A DNA stretch of 64,000 nucleotides, taken from positions 1 through 64,000 of the forward strand of contig RWJK01001462.1 of NCBI GenBank assembly GCA_004335835.1. Reading direction: 5' to 3'. Numbering within the stretch: position 1 is the first letter of the stretch; each line of letters begins with the position of its first letter. Under the pieces are notes generated by a model. That model saw nothing but the letters and a program-made list of their open reading frames with translations. It was not told the DNA's origin and did not search any database. The position numbers and the translations under genes are program-made. Positions 1-10,828 of this stretch are shown here, in pieces. This DNA comes from Scenedesmus sp. ARA3. Taxonomy: Eukaryota; Chlorophyta; Chlorophyceae; Sphaeropleales; Scenedesmaceae.

Positions 1-49
<49 letters not shown>

Positions 50-63
50 GCTGCTGCTGCTGC
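1..63 (+). repeat. CTG trinucleotide tract ending at a 3' splice site
   Basis: About 20 CTG units with one interruption fill the end of the FKBP intron, right up to the acceptor at 70-71. The tract runs off the window edge. Confidence 0.9.
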
Positions 64-71
64 CGTCCCAG

Positions 72-284
72 ATGATCCCCGGCTTTGAGCTCGGCATCCT
101 CGGCAGCGAAGAGGGCTCGCTGCCACCCATCAAAGAGGGAGGCAGCCGCACACTGCTCATCCCACCTGAGCTGGCGTATGGGGCACTGGGTGACGGCTGC
201 CTGTTTGGCCGCGCAGACAGCTGCAGGATCCCTCCAAACTCGGCTGTTGAGATCACCTTCCAGTACAGGGGGCTGGGGTACTGA
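72..284 (+). CDS. FKBP-type peptidyl-prolyl isomerase, C-terminal exon (5' part outside window)
   Basis: This is the last exon of an FKBP-family prolyl cis-trans isomerase, which catalyses rotation about Xaa-Pro bonds. It starts after a CAG acceptor preceded by a long CTG tract, so the leading Met is an internal residue and the 5' exons lie beyond the window. The 70 residues hold the core FKBP end: IPGFELGI, a Gly-Gly hairpin, the LIPPELAYG motif, and a closing IPPNSAVEITFQYRGLGY strand. The insert GCLFGRADSCRIPP with two cysteines resembles plant and algal thylakoid-lumen FKBPs, so a lumenal location is inferred; no transit peptide is visible here. The stop is TGA at 282-284. Two degraded copies of this exon's tail follow at 319-489. 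Family assignment is firm; subfamily is not. Confidence 0.85.
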   Translation: MIPGFELGILGSEEGSLPPIKEGGSRTLLIPPELAYGALGDGCLFGRADSCRIPPNSAVEITFQYRGLGY

Positions 285-318
285 TCCATACCAATCAAGA
301 TGGTGCCAGGACCCACAT

Positions 319-489
319 GGGTGATGGCTGCTTGTTCGGCCGCGCAGACAGTTGCCGGATCCCACCCAACTCGGCTGTTGAGATCACTTTCCAGTACAGG
401 GGGCTGGGGTACTAGAGGCCTGGGGTTTTGGGCGCGCAGACAGCTGCAGGATCCCGCCAAATTCGGCTGTTGAGATCGCCTTTCAGCAG
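319..489 (+). repeat. Two tandem copies of the FKBP terminal exon tail
   Basis: Positions 319-415 repeat the last about 97 bp of the FKBP exon (189-284) almost exactly. The copy still encodes the CLFGRADSCRIPPNS segment and has its own stop (TAG at 413-415). A third, shorter copy lies at 431-489 and lacks the end. Neither copy has an obvious acceptor, so both look like 3'-flanking duplicates rather than usable exons. Confidence 0.85.
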
Positions 490-1014
490 AGCGTGTTGAT
501 CTATAACAGCATAAAGTAGGTAACAGCTCCTCAACGGTCTTCACAAGCTGGCTCAGCATGAATTCACCGACTTCTGACAGCACATTCAGCACTAGACGAA
601 CCCACAATAGTGACGCCGGCCACAACCAACAAAACACCCAAGAAGGGCAGTACGAAGCAAGCACGAACATATCTGCAATACTTCGTATTACTTCGTAAGT
701 CATGTCGAGCGCAGCCATTTTCCGCAATTGCTGACCCCCTGCCTGGCAAACCCTCAGGGTTGTGCACTCAATAATGATTAGGTAAGCACCGCTGTCATCA
801 TCTTGTCACACACCAAGCCATAGCAATGGTTACAATTGAAAACAATGACGTGGATGCAACACCCAAGAAAAGCCAACAAGTTGTATAATGCTGCACCATG
901 CCAATGCCTCCACAAGCGTTGATGGCACTGCTCATCAAGCCTCTTCATGCTTCTACCAACGCCTTCCACCAATCTGCGCCACCAACGTGCACAGCAATCA
1001 CCAAACACCACGGA
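490..1014. other. Intergenic, no gene seen
   Basis: This stretch lies between the FKBP gene and the 3' end of the histidine phosphatase gene. Only short unconvincing reading frames occur here. A TGTAA on the minus strand (829-833) could serve as a poly(A) signal for the phosphatase gene. Confidence 0.5.
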
Positions 1015-1336
1015 TCATCAGGCTCCCCTCGCACTGCCGCCAAAGCCTGCTGCCCTCTTACCCACACCCTCCTCAACCTCCAGGTCAAATAGCAAAAGAA
1101 AACCAGCGGCAGCACCAGGCACATGAAACACTGGCTGCTCAGTTCCCCTCAGGCTGCCACCAAAACACCCTGGCTGCTGCCACGCTCACCCTACAATAAC
1201 CTGTTCCTGCCAACCTGCACAACTGCGCCTACAACACCTCACACAAAGCACCCACTGTCTAGTTCACTGGGCTGCTCATGCCTCCCTTGTGCTGCCGCCA
1301 AAGCCTGCGGCCCTCATGCCCACACCCTCCTCAGAG
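1015..1336 (-). repeat. Tandem copies of the histidine phosphatase gene tail
   Basis: Positions 1264-1336 and 1015-1092 repeat the 3' coding end of the phosphatase gene (true copy 1540-1620), at a spacing of about 260 bp. A weaker fourth trace is near 1130-1190. The shared core reads MRAAGFGGS or a close variant. They lie past the true stop codon. Confidence 0.8.
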
Positions 1337-1539
1337 TTTTCAAGTACCCCAAATTCAACATGCACTCAAGCCCGTCCGACGGCAGCCTGTGCTGCCAACC
1401 TGCACAACCCCACACCATGCAACTCACAAGCTAGAGTGCTCGTCGCAGCCTTCTTCACTTCTGTAATGTCCACCAATGCCAAATTGAGACGTGCACCTCA
1501 GCTCAACTTGCACAACAGCGCACCAATTAATTTGGCTCA

Positions 1540-1741
1540 TCACGCCTCCCTCGCGCTGCCGCCAAAGCCTGCTGCCCTCATGCCCACCCCCTCCTCAGCC
1601 TCCAGGTCAAACAGCGCAGCGCTGTCATTCCAAACCAGCATTGAAAGCTTGCCTGTCACCACCCTCGCGCCATACATTGCTGCATTGGCTGCTGCTGTTG
1701 CTGCTGCTGGCGAGGCTAGTTCTTTCGTCACGCCATGCTCA

Positions 1742-1822
<81 letters not shown>

Positions 1823-2185
1823 ACGAGATGCATCAAGCCCTTCTGCTGTGCACCTGCTACCTCTTCTAGCCCGTCCAAATCAGCACCATCATCGTCAAAC
1901 ACTTCACAATATACATCACCAATGCAGGCCCCCTCGCTCACATCACCCATACAGTAGCAGCAGCCGCAGCAGCTACTGCTGCAGCAGCCGCTGCCCTGGC
2001 TAGCTGTGCTGCTGAACAGCAGACCCAGCCCTGCCCTGAGTTGCTGCACATCATCTTGATGATGGTAGTTTTCAACATCAAAAGCTGCTGCTGTCGCTGC
2101 CTTTGGAGTGTACTCCAGGTCATCAGCACTGCCAGGGGACCCTGCTGCTGAGCTGTGCATGCTGCTGTGCATCATGACGTCATCA

Positions 2186-2231
<46 letters not shown>

Positions 2232-4367
2232 CTCTGCTGCGCTGGTCCTGAGAGTCCTGGCAGCTGCCACGCTGGTCCTGAAAGCCATTGCGGAAGTCCT
2301 GACAGGTATCAGGCTGGGCCTGAGAGTCATTGCATAAGTCCTGACAGCTGTCAGGCTGGGCAGCATCCAGCTCAGCAAGCACCACGCTGATGCTGCAGTT
2401 GCTGACTTTGCCATGCGCCTCATAGCCACGCGCTGCGCGGTGTGTGGCATGCAGCGCACCCCCGTGGCTGATCACAAGCACTCGCTCGCCTGCGCAGGTT
2501 GCGGCGGCAGCAGCAGCAGCAGAAGGCAGCAGGCACAGGCAGCGTTGTGGGACAAAACACCAACATCCAAGCTCGCGCCAGTGCTGCTGTGTGGCGCACC
2601 ACAAACAGGCGCTATAGAAAGAGACGATGAGCCCGCCAGCGCCGTCCTCTTAACCATCTCCTCTTCCACAACCTGAAATGTAAACTCTCCCTTCACAACC
2701 TAGTTGCAGTCAACATATGCTGTTGCACACTTCACCTCACAGCCGCTGTGGTGCTGCGCTGCAAAGCTTAGCAGCGTTTGGGCCACCCTTTCCCTCAGTT
2801 GGTATGCCGCAGCGTGTAGTTGGTCGCAGCAGAAGGAGTGGACTGCAAGCTGGCAGCAGTTCTTCAGCAGCTGGCCCCTTGCCAGACCCAGCAGACAGTG
2901 CCTTCCCAGGGCAGCAGACCCTTGGTTGATATGCCGCAGCTGGCTACACAGCACCCACCCTCCCACTCCACACCACACAGCAAGCCCACCTTGGTGCTGC
3001 GCTGCGATCTCCAGAAGCGTTTGTGTTAGGAGCTGCTTAAAATCATCCAAACTCATCCCATCAACGCAACCCCAGGGATGCGGCCCTCTGCTGCACCACC
3101 CTAATTGCAACTTATTTCAGGTAAGATATCTCAAACCTGATTCCCGCACCCACCTTGGTGCTGAACTGCAATCTCCAGCAGCGTTTGTGTTAGGCGCTGC
3201 TTCAGCTCATCCAAGCTCTCGCCACCGCCAGGGATGCGGCTGGCATGGTCGCCGCTCTGCAGCGCTGCCCACGCCTCTGGTTGCACGATTGGCGCCTCTT
3301 TGTTGGTGAGTCCTTGCAGCAGGCCGATGTGGCGCTCTCGCAGGCCTGGGTGCTGCTGCACCTGCGCATTTTGTACACTTTGTCCATGTTAGTAGATGTT
3401 GTACACAGCACAAGCTGAGAAGGTGCAGCAACCCTACATGGCGCTCAAACGAGCCTCAATGCTTGCTTGCAACTGCAAGGACAGCAGGAGACGCAATTTT
3501 GCCAGGTCAGCATGTGTGCAAAGCAAGCATGTGTGGGACCCTGCAGCAGGCTGATGTGGCGCTCTCGCAGGCCTGAATGCTGCTGCACCTGCAGGACCAG
3601 TGTGAAATCAGCAAATGCACAATTGCCAGGTCAGCATGTGTACACAGCAGGTGCTTCTTTGTTTGTTTGGTGAGGCCCTGCAGCAGGCCGATGTGACGCT
3701 CTCGCAGGCCTGAATGCTGCTGCACCTGCAAGGCCAGCACACACGCAACCGCGAGGTCAGCATGCGTGCACAGCAGGCGCAAAAAAAAAGTGAAGCCGCG
3801 CTCTTTGGCGCTCGTGCACGCCAGGGTGCTGCTGCACCTGCAAAGCCAGCGTAGGCCAGCATGGTGTGTGCGTTGTGCCTGTGAACAGTGCCAGGCCAGC
3901 ATGTGTACAAAGCACGTGCTTAGAAGGTGAAGCAGCCCGATGTGGCGCCCGCGCAGGCCAGGTGCTGCTGCACCCGCAAGGCCAGCATATTGCGTGCAAT
4001 TGCCAGGTCAGCATGTCATAAAAAAAACTGTACAGTACAAAGCACGTGCAGAGACGATGAAGCAGCCCAATGTGGCGCTCACGCAGAACTGGGCGCTCCT
4101 GCACCTGCCATGACAGTTCATGTGTGTTTGAGACATCAGATGATGCGAAGCATTGCCTAGTCAGCATGTGCGTGAAGGGAGGGTAACAAACCTGCAGTAA
4201 GAAGCGGCAGAGGGTGCACACAGCACAACCAGAGGAAGCGCAGCAGGAGGTGTCCTGCTCTCAGCTGCAGCCAGTATGGTGCTGCCAGGATCTGCGCTGT
4301 CGGGTTTATGTGTGCTACACCAGAGCTGGCACACACTCGCAGCTACACCAGCGTCAGCAGCCGAGGC

Positions 4368-4405
<38 letters not shown>

Positions 4406-4824
4406 GGCATTCTGCTCTCACCTGCAGCCGGTATGGCGCCGCCAGGATCTGCGCTGTCTGCAGCGTGCGCTGCAGGTCGGAGCTGACCACAGCATCAAAG
4501 TGCGTGTAGCGCCTCTGCAGCACATGGCACAGCTGCAGTTGCAGCAGCAGCAGCAGCAGCAGCCGAGGCTGCAGCGATGACATATGAAAAAGAGGCAGCA
4601 GCATGCACGTTGCCATCCTTTGCGACACGCGTCAAGCTGTCTTCATTTGCCAGGCTTCGAGGGCCTTGCCTTCTCAGAAGATGACAGGTGATCCACAGAT
4701 GGCGCACTTGTGCCAAAACAACACTAGACGTGCATTTGATGCAGCAGTAATTGCATTGGCTGCTGACTGTTCCACACAACGGGGTCCTTGCAGGACAGCC
4801 TGTTGCTGGTCACACCTTCATACC

Positions 4825-4859
<35 letters not shown>

Positions 4860-4994
4860 ACTCACCATTTGTGTCTGCTGGAATCCCATATCGTTTAGCG
4901 GTGGTCCTGGCTTGGCCTGCCCCTGCAGCCTGTGCTCTTTGTTCCAGTCTGTTTCCCCATGCCTGATGAGCACCAGCTCTGTCGTGACTGCCAT
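1540..4994 (-). CDS. Histidine phosphatase superfamily (phosphoglycerate mutase-like) protein
   Basis: This is a phosphohistidine-type hydrolase or mutase; the substrate cannot be told. Exons on the minus strand are 4994-4866, 4532-4422, 3361-3154 and 2489-1540; phases 0, 0 and 1 join to a 465-residue frame. The ATG at 4994 is the first Met after an in-frame TAG. The RHGETDWN signature puts the catalytic His at residue 12. SSDLQRTLQTA and LRERHIGLLQG follow (candidate acid Glu89), then VLVISHGG with the second His at about 158, and NCSIS. The domain's closing VWNDSAAL strand comes only after some 200 low-complexity residues (QPD-CQD repeats, polySer, polyGln), which are either a real insertion or an unspliced intron. 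Exons 2, 3 and 4 all have decayed tandem copies nearby. Confidence 0.85.
1744..1819 (-). repeat. CAG (sense) tract encoding polyGln
   Basis: About 25 CTG units on the plus strand, with one interruption, read as about 24 Gln plus one Lys in the phosphatase frame. A second tract at 2188-2229 encodes polySer in the same exon. Confidence 0.9.
2744..3056 (-). repeat. Copies of the 3' half of phosphatase exon 3
   Basis: The segment encoding LTQTLLEIAVQHQG at the donor end of exon 3 (3154-3215) recurs at 2989-3056 (LTQTLLEIAAQHQG) and, more decayed, at 2744-2805 (AQTLLSFAAQHHSG). Both lie inside intron 3, and the GT donor context is kept in the nearer copy. Confidence 0.8.
3421..4110 (-). repeat. 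Array of about six copies of the 5' half of phosphatase exon 3
   Basis: The acceptor end of exon 3 (true copy 3297-3361, encoding VQQHPGLRERHIGLLQG) recurs inside intron 2 at about 3421-3478, 3537-3595, 3672-3730, 3791-3843, 3928-3981 and 4058-4111. Spacing is mostly 115-135 bp. The 3537 copy is open and nearly identical; the others carry progressively more changes. Most keep a CAG or AAG just before the exon-like part. Confidence 0.85.
4248..4312 (-). repeat. Decayed copy of the phosphatase exon 2 end
   Basis: This segment repeats the stretch encoding QTAQILAAPYRLQ at the donor end of exon 2 (4422-4475), with many substitutions. The donor GTGAG has become CTGAG, so it can no longer splice in the same way. 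Confidence 0.75.
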
Positions 4995-6193
4995 GCTGCT
5001 GGATGCTGAGCTACACGGCGATGCCGAAGTTGGAAATGGCTATATAGTAACATAAACTGTCTACACAATCACTCTGAGGTTATCATCAAGCAACGCAGGC
5101 TGCATCGCGACAGGAAAATGGTCTGGCTCCGAGTACTATGACATGCTGAAGCTGTTACGCAGCTGATACGCATATACACGTTGGCAGTAACAACAGTTGG
5201 TTCAGTTTGAGCGATTAATGTGGCTGCAAAGCCGTGAAGCGCGCTCGTTATGTGAAGTTACTAATGTTCAGCTCGAGTGACAAGGCTGACCTGGCAAGTC
5301 GGTTGACAGATGGGCTAGTGGCTGCTTCTGCACGGCATGACACTCATCGATCAAATATTAGCATTACATTGACCTAACGCACTGCGATGGCTCGAGCAAT
5401 AAGGCGTCATGACATCACGTCCTTGCAGGAAAGGCAGTTGACAGCATGCACACCTCGCACCGGGGTTTACATTTCCACACTCGTCAAATACGCACCCAAC
5501 TGATACATACACACGAAAATTCAAGTCGTTTTAGTTGCAGGCCTGAAACACCACTCACAGTAACCTGCTGCAGCAGCAGCATCTGACTGGCCCATGGGCT
5601 ACAACTTGTTGAACGGCAGACAAATTGGCAGACATCCGTCTGTGGGACACAACACGGTTAGCAAGCAGAAGTTCAGTTTAGTCCACAACACCAAAAATAT
5701 TAACAAAGCTGGCACATAAAACATGCATGTGCGCATGCACACCATGATGCAGCGAATGCAAGGAGACGCACCGTGATGTGACATTCCCGCCATGCATGCA
5801 GTCTTTCAAGCCAGCGGCAAAGCCTCGAGCTTTGACACCAAGATGAAGCCGACATGCAAAGGCCCAAGATGCATTTCGGTGAGCAGAACACAAGATTGCG
5901 GTGGAAAATGCAAACTCACCCTTTACAAGAAGCTGCCATCAACATCAACTGCCAATGCCAAAACCAACGAATGCAACGCTGCTGTAGCCATGCTCCTCAA
6001 AATCAACTGCCGTGCTCTTGCTGTTGGCACCGCCACGACACTGCTGCTTACAGCCAGGATCACCCATACATGTCATGCAGCAGTGCTGGCTGCATGGCTG
6101 TCTCCCACTCGCAGCCTTCAGCCGCACTTTGTCAGCACACCACTTCTGCCCTCGATCCAGGCATTGATGAATCAGTAGTACCGATGACTCACA
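4995..6193. other. Intergenic: phosphatase promoter side and RING gene 3' flank
   Basis: About 1.2 kb lies between the phosphatase start (minus) and the 3' end of the RING gene (minus). It is less CAG-rich than the genes. I find no domain or credible exon in any frame. TGTAA motifs on the minus strand near 6048 and 5920 might serve the RING transcript. Confidence 0.5.
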
Positions 6194-6256
6194 ATGCCCT
6201 GCAGCCTGGCCTCTCACATCTCTATCTTGCACATGGTGGAGCGCTTCCACGCTGTG
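6194..6256 (-). repeat. Decayed copy of the RING gene tail
   Basis: About 60 bp beyond the stop codon resembles the last coding bases of the RING exon (6262-6315): the same cagcct...gtcttgcacac framework with many changes. Confidence 0.55.
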
Positions 6257-6268
6257 GCCAGTTGCAGC

Positions 6269-8683
6269 CTAGCACACGTCTGTCTTGCACACGGGGCACT
6301 TCTTGCTGTGGCCGGACAACCAAGGTGTAACACACTCCGCATGAAAAGCGTGCATGCAGGGCAGGTGCAGCAGCTGCTCCCCGGCTGCGTACTGCGACTG
6401 ACAGATGGCACACATGTCACTGCAGGCAACAGACAACACGCAGAGGGCGGTAAGGTGCCAGGCGGCAGCAAGAAACACTAGCGGTGGCAGCAGTGTCGCG
6501 CACATGTGCGCAGGGCATGTGAAGAGGCAGAGGCGAGCTTGTATTGGGATGCATGTGTCACAGCCAAGGGCCAGGTGGAGCTGGATGCATGCAAGCTGCA
6601 GCTGAAGGCAACACCTTCGTTGCAGATGAACTGCTGATGAACTGCTGCGCCAACGGAAAAATGGGTGCATTGCATGGACCATAGATAGCGCGGCAGCCCC
6701 AGCTCCGCTGTTTGTGAGTTGTGCACTGAATAGCTATCTGTGCTCAATAACAGCCATTCATGTGACGGGTCTGCTGCTGGTTGATACTGCTGCTGCCCAT
6801 CAAGCACAAGTCAAGCAAAGAACAACAACGTGTTTACACCAACTTTGCAGGATGCACAACTAGGCTGCTTGCATGCAACTGACTGCGACTCCGATGTCTA
6901 CAACAGCACACCACCGCTCTCACCTGTCCCCTGGCGTGCGCCCCTCCACATACTCCGACCTTGGAAGCTGCTCCAGCACATCTTCCGGGGTTGTAACATG
7001 TACAGGGTCCAGACCCACCAGATCCTCGTACCTAGACCCTAAACCTCCACCAAAGCCGCCACCAAAACCGCCACCAAAACCTCCGCCGCCGCTGCCACCA
7101 GCGCCAAACAGGGCCCCTAACAGATCATTCAAGCCGATTGCACCGCTGCCCCCATCAGCTGCAGCAGGCCCGCCTCGACCCACTCCAAATCCATGCTGCT
7201 CATCGAAGTCATCTACATCTGCCCCTGCAGCAGCAGCAGGGTTGAAGTGTGCAAAACCGCCGCCGCCAGGATGCCGCCGCTGGCTGTCGCGGGCACTGCG
7301 GGCACCTGCCAGCAGCAGCTGCGACAGCAAGTCATTGCCGCCTGACATGAACCCGAACGGGTCCTCATCATCATACCCTGAACTGCCCGTGTAATGCTGG
7401 AACTGCTGCTGCTGCTGCTGGCCGGGCCTGCTGCCGCTGCTGCTACTGTATGTTGCTGCGTAGCCGCCGCCAGGCAGGTGCACAACCCTGAACCCTGAAC
7501 CACCAGAGCCACCAGCACCACCACCACCACCAGCAGCAGCAGCAGCAGCAGCGTCAGTAGCAGCAGGAGGTCCCCCACTCAAGAGCTGCTGCATCAGCTG
7601 CTGCAGCATATCAGCCTCAGCAACTGCCGCTGCATGCTGCTGGCTGTGCCTGCTGCTGCTGCTGCTGCCAGCAGCGGCCCCTGCCCCTGTATTTGCTGCT
7701 GCAGGTCTGCTAGGTGCATTACTGGTTGATGCTGATGCCTCTGCAGAGCTACTGCTAACTACACGGCCTGCAAGGAAGTGCCGCAATGCCGAGGCAGCCA
7801 AACCCAAAAACCCGCCGCCACCACCGCTTTCCTGTTGTTGCTGCTGCTGCTGAGTTTGGCTGGTGCTGCCGGCACTGTTGCTAGCTGCAGTGGCATCCGA
7901 ATGCGCGTGTAATGAGCGCTCGCCACCCATCGCTGCTTGCGCTGCGATTGCTGCAAGAGCAGCAAGGCCCGCACCCACCAAGCCACCAGCACTGCTGCCG
8001 GCAGCAGCAGCAGCTTGTGAAGACGGCCTAGCAGCAGCAGTGTCGGTGCTACTGTCTGCTGCATGCTGCTGCATGGAGGGAGTGCGATTGACCTGCTGCC
8101 AGCTGTCATCGCTGCTGCTTGCAGGATTCTCAGCAGCTGCTGCTGCCTCTTCATCTTCTTCTGACTCGTTTGACCACGCTTCTGCAAGCTGCATTGCCAG
8201 CCTGTGATCTTCCTCTTCCTGCAAGAGCCTGCGCTGCTCTTCACTGTCTACATAGCTATGCTGCTGCTGCTGTGGCACTGCTGCTGTGGCAGGGGGTGTC
8301 AGGTCAGGTGTGGTTGCAGGGATGGCTGGGTACAGGCCTCCTGCAGCTGCTGGCTGCTGGTAGCTGTGATAGCTGCTGTGCCCTTCTACATGTGGATACT
8401 GCGTTTGAGCAGCTGCAAGGGGCTGACTAGAAGCTGCTGGCTGTCCATGCAGCTGCTGCCAGCGTTGCTGCTGTCTGAGAATGCCTTCCCGCCTCTGTTG
8501 CTCGAACGTTGTGTCGCTGCTGTTGGGGTTGCTGTCTGGTGCTAACAACGGAGGAGCCGTGGGCGTTGCGTCGTGGCTAGCCGTAGCTGCATGCTGCTGC
8601 GATGCACGCTGTTCATCTTCTGCTGCTGTTCGCAGAGACTCCTCCAGCACTCGGCGCAGCACCTCGTCCTCGTCATGATCCAT
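6269..8683 (-). CDS. RING-H2 finger protein with UIM-like N-terminus (probable E3 ubiquitin ligase)
   Basis: The probable role is transfer of ubiquitin from an E2 to target proteins. Two exons, 8683-6924 and 6419-6269, join in phase 2 (GAC-AG plus T-GAC) to give 636 residues. Residues 1-20 (DEDEVLRRVLEESLRTA) fit a ubiquitin-interacting motif; a second acidic helix with HRLAMQLAEAW occurs in the first third. The middle is low complexity: Gln, Ala, Ser and long Gly runs. The C-terminal 45 residues are a full RING-H2: CAIC, 14 residues on CMHAFH, then C, and CPVC, giving all eight zinc ligands in C3H2C3 order. The Met at 8683 is preferred over the in-frame Met at 8710 because it starts directly on the UIM. 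The client protein is unknown. Confidence 0.85.
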
Positions 8684-8710
8684 TCTATCGTAAGCGTTGC
8701 AAATAATCAC

Positions 8711-9140
8711 GTTGCAGGCAAGAATCGCAGAGATGTATCGGTGCTGCCTGCACGCTCACGGACAACTGTCACCGCTCAATACACAGGCATCCTATTGGTT
8801 TCGCTGGACATGATATGCAGAGCTACTTGAATCCGTGAGTCAAGCCGATATGCATGCATGACCTGCGCTGCTGCATTGTTTGTACGACCTCCAGGACAGC
8901 CTGTAGACCCTAGCCCGGAATGACATCACCCTGGACAACCTGACACATTCTCGACCAGCGCTCCAGCGCACCAACGCATTGCAAAGCAGTGATTTCACAT
9001 TTGGTTCAAAGCCTAGCCTCAGTACAGCATTTGCGCCATGCGCAGCACTGACGCTTGCAGCTAGCTGCGTCTGCACTGCCTCCACCTGTCCAGCTCACAC
9101 CCCTGCAACCCCCACCCAGACCAGCTTGGCCTGAACAATT
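8711..9140. other. Intergenic, RING gene upstream region
   Basis: No coding exon is recognised between the RING gene start and the IWR1 3' flank. The 5' regulatory region of the RING gene must lie here. Confidence 0.45.
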
Positions 9141-9184
9141 AGCAACACATTCAGCAACACATTCAGCAACACATTCAGCAACAT
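9141..9184. repeat. 12-bp minisatellite
   Basis: Three and a half perfect copies of agcaacacattc lie in the 3' flank of IWR1. Confidence 0.9.
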
Positions 9185-9212
9185 CCAGCAATACAACATG
9201 CTTCCATCTGCT

Positions 9213-9217
9213 TTACA
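9213..9217 (-). terminator. Possible TGTAA polyadenylation signal for IWR1
   Basis: TGTAA on the minus strand lies about 62 nt past the IWR1 stop. TGTAA is the usual poly(A) signal in chlorophycean algae; use of this one is inferred. Confidence 0.4.
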
Positions 9218-9278
9218 TGCTAAAACACTCTGAAAACTCCATGTTAACAACAGCTGCGCTGCAAAACCCTCCAAGTAA

Positions 9279-10789
9279 TCACGCATCAGCTGCGTCTGCC
9301 CCGTGAGCAACCGGCCCAAACTCTTGCGCAAGCATCGCCCGCCACGCAGCACCCCCCGATAGCACAGCCGCCCCATGCCCTCCATGCTGCTGCTGCTGCT
9401 GCCCCCGCCCGCCTGCATCCTCATCCCCGCTGCTTACGTAATCATCGGCATCAAACTCTTCTGCTTCTTCTGCATCCACGTCATCGGCAACACCCTGCCA
9501 GCGGCCGCCGCGCCGGCTGCGAGGCTCGTAACGCGTTATAACACCCGCTGCATCCACAGCACTCGCAGCACCAGCAGGGCCAGTACTTGGCACTGCAGCA
9601 TACACCCCACCATACCTGCCCTCTTCTTCAGAGCTATCTGAGTCACCACCCCCGTAACCGCCGCCGCCATACCCCCCCACGCGGTAGCCGCCGTCATCGT
9701 CGTCATCGCCGTCATCAGGCTCGTACCCAATTACGCCGCCGTCGTCATCGCCGTCGTCGATTATGTCGTGATGGCTGTCGGCCTCGTCATCCGGGTAGCT
9801 GTTTGCATAGTAACCCTCCGCGTTTGAATCGTCGTCGCTGTCGTCATCTGCTGCTGCTGCTGCTCCAAAGAGCCCCCCAGTCCACAGGTCATCAAAGTCC
9901 AGCATGTCCTCTTCCCACACCTGCAGGATGCACAACATCACCATCAATATTAGTATTAGCATTTAATGCACGTTGCGGACAACTTGCACCAGTTGAAGCA
10001 TGTCCTCCCCCACACCTGCAGCAGACGGCAGTTGAAGCACACACATCTATACAGCACAACCGAGCTGTTATTATTGAGCCGTCATCTCAGCCTAGCATAT
10101 GCAGCATGTGGGGCCAACCACATAAAGTCAAGCAGGCATCACAAAATACTCAACCAGGCATCTAGATACAGTCAAGCAGGCATCCATATACAGTCAAGCA
10201 GGCATCCAAATGTAGCCAAGCAGGCACCGTCATAACATCCCTGTGCAGGCGAAAGGACAGGGCAGATAGTACAGCATACAGACACAGCCATGCAAGATCC
10301 GCCGCTGTGCAAGCAAGCATCACCCAGCGCAGCGCAGCAGCAGTCTCATTCATTCTTGTGTCACTAGCCCACCTGCACAACAGGCGTGTTTGGCTGCTGC
10401 CCAAAGCCTGGAAAGACTCCTCCGGCGTCCTCGCCTGCTGCTGCCGCTGCTGTCATGTCTTCATCCTCAAACACTGGCACATACATGTCATACACAAACT
10501 CATGCTCGTCCTGCTGCATGGCTGTCGCCTCTCCCGCTGCTGCTGCTGCTGCTGCTGTAGCGCCAACCGCTGCTGATCTATCTGCTGCTGCTGCTGCTGC
10601 TGCCACATGCAGCCGCTTTGCAGGCAGTGGCTGCAAGCTGCTGCTGATCCTGTCCAGCAGCCCATACTGCTGCAGCATCTCACTCGTCATGTACTCCGGC
10701 AGTTCTCGCTGCTGCTGCTGCTGCTGCGGGGTGTGTTGCTGCACTGGAGCTCTATTGCTGCGCCTGCTGGGTGGCTTATGTGGCTTATG

Positions 10790-10828
<39 letters not shown>

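Noticed and set aside
1289..1957. Plus-strand frames with polyCys, polyLeu or polyAla runs here and at other CAG tracts
   Set aside because: They are shadows of CTG/CAG tracts belonging to minus-strand exons or introns.
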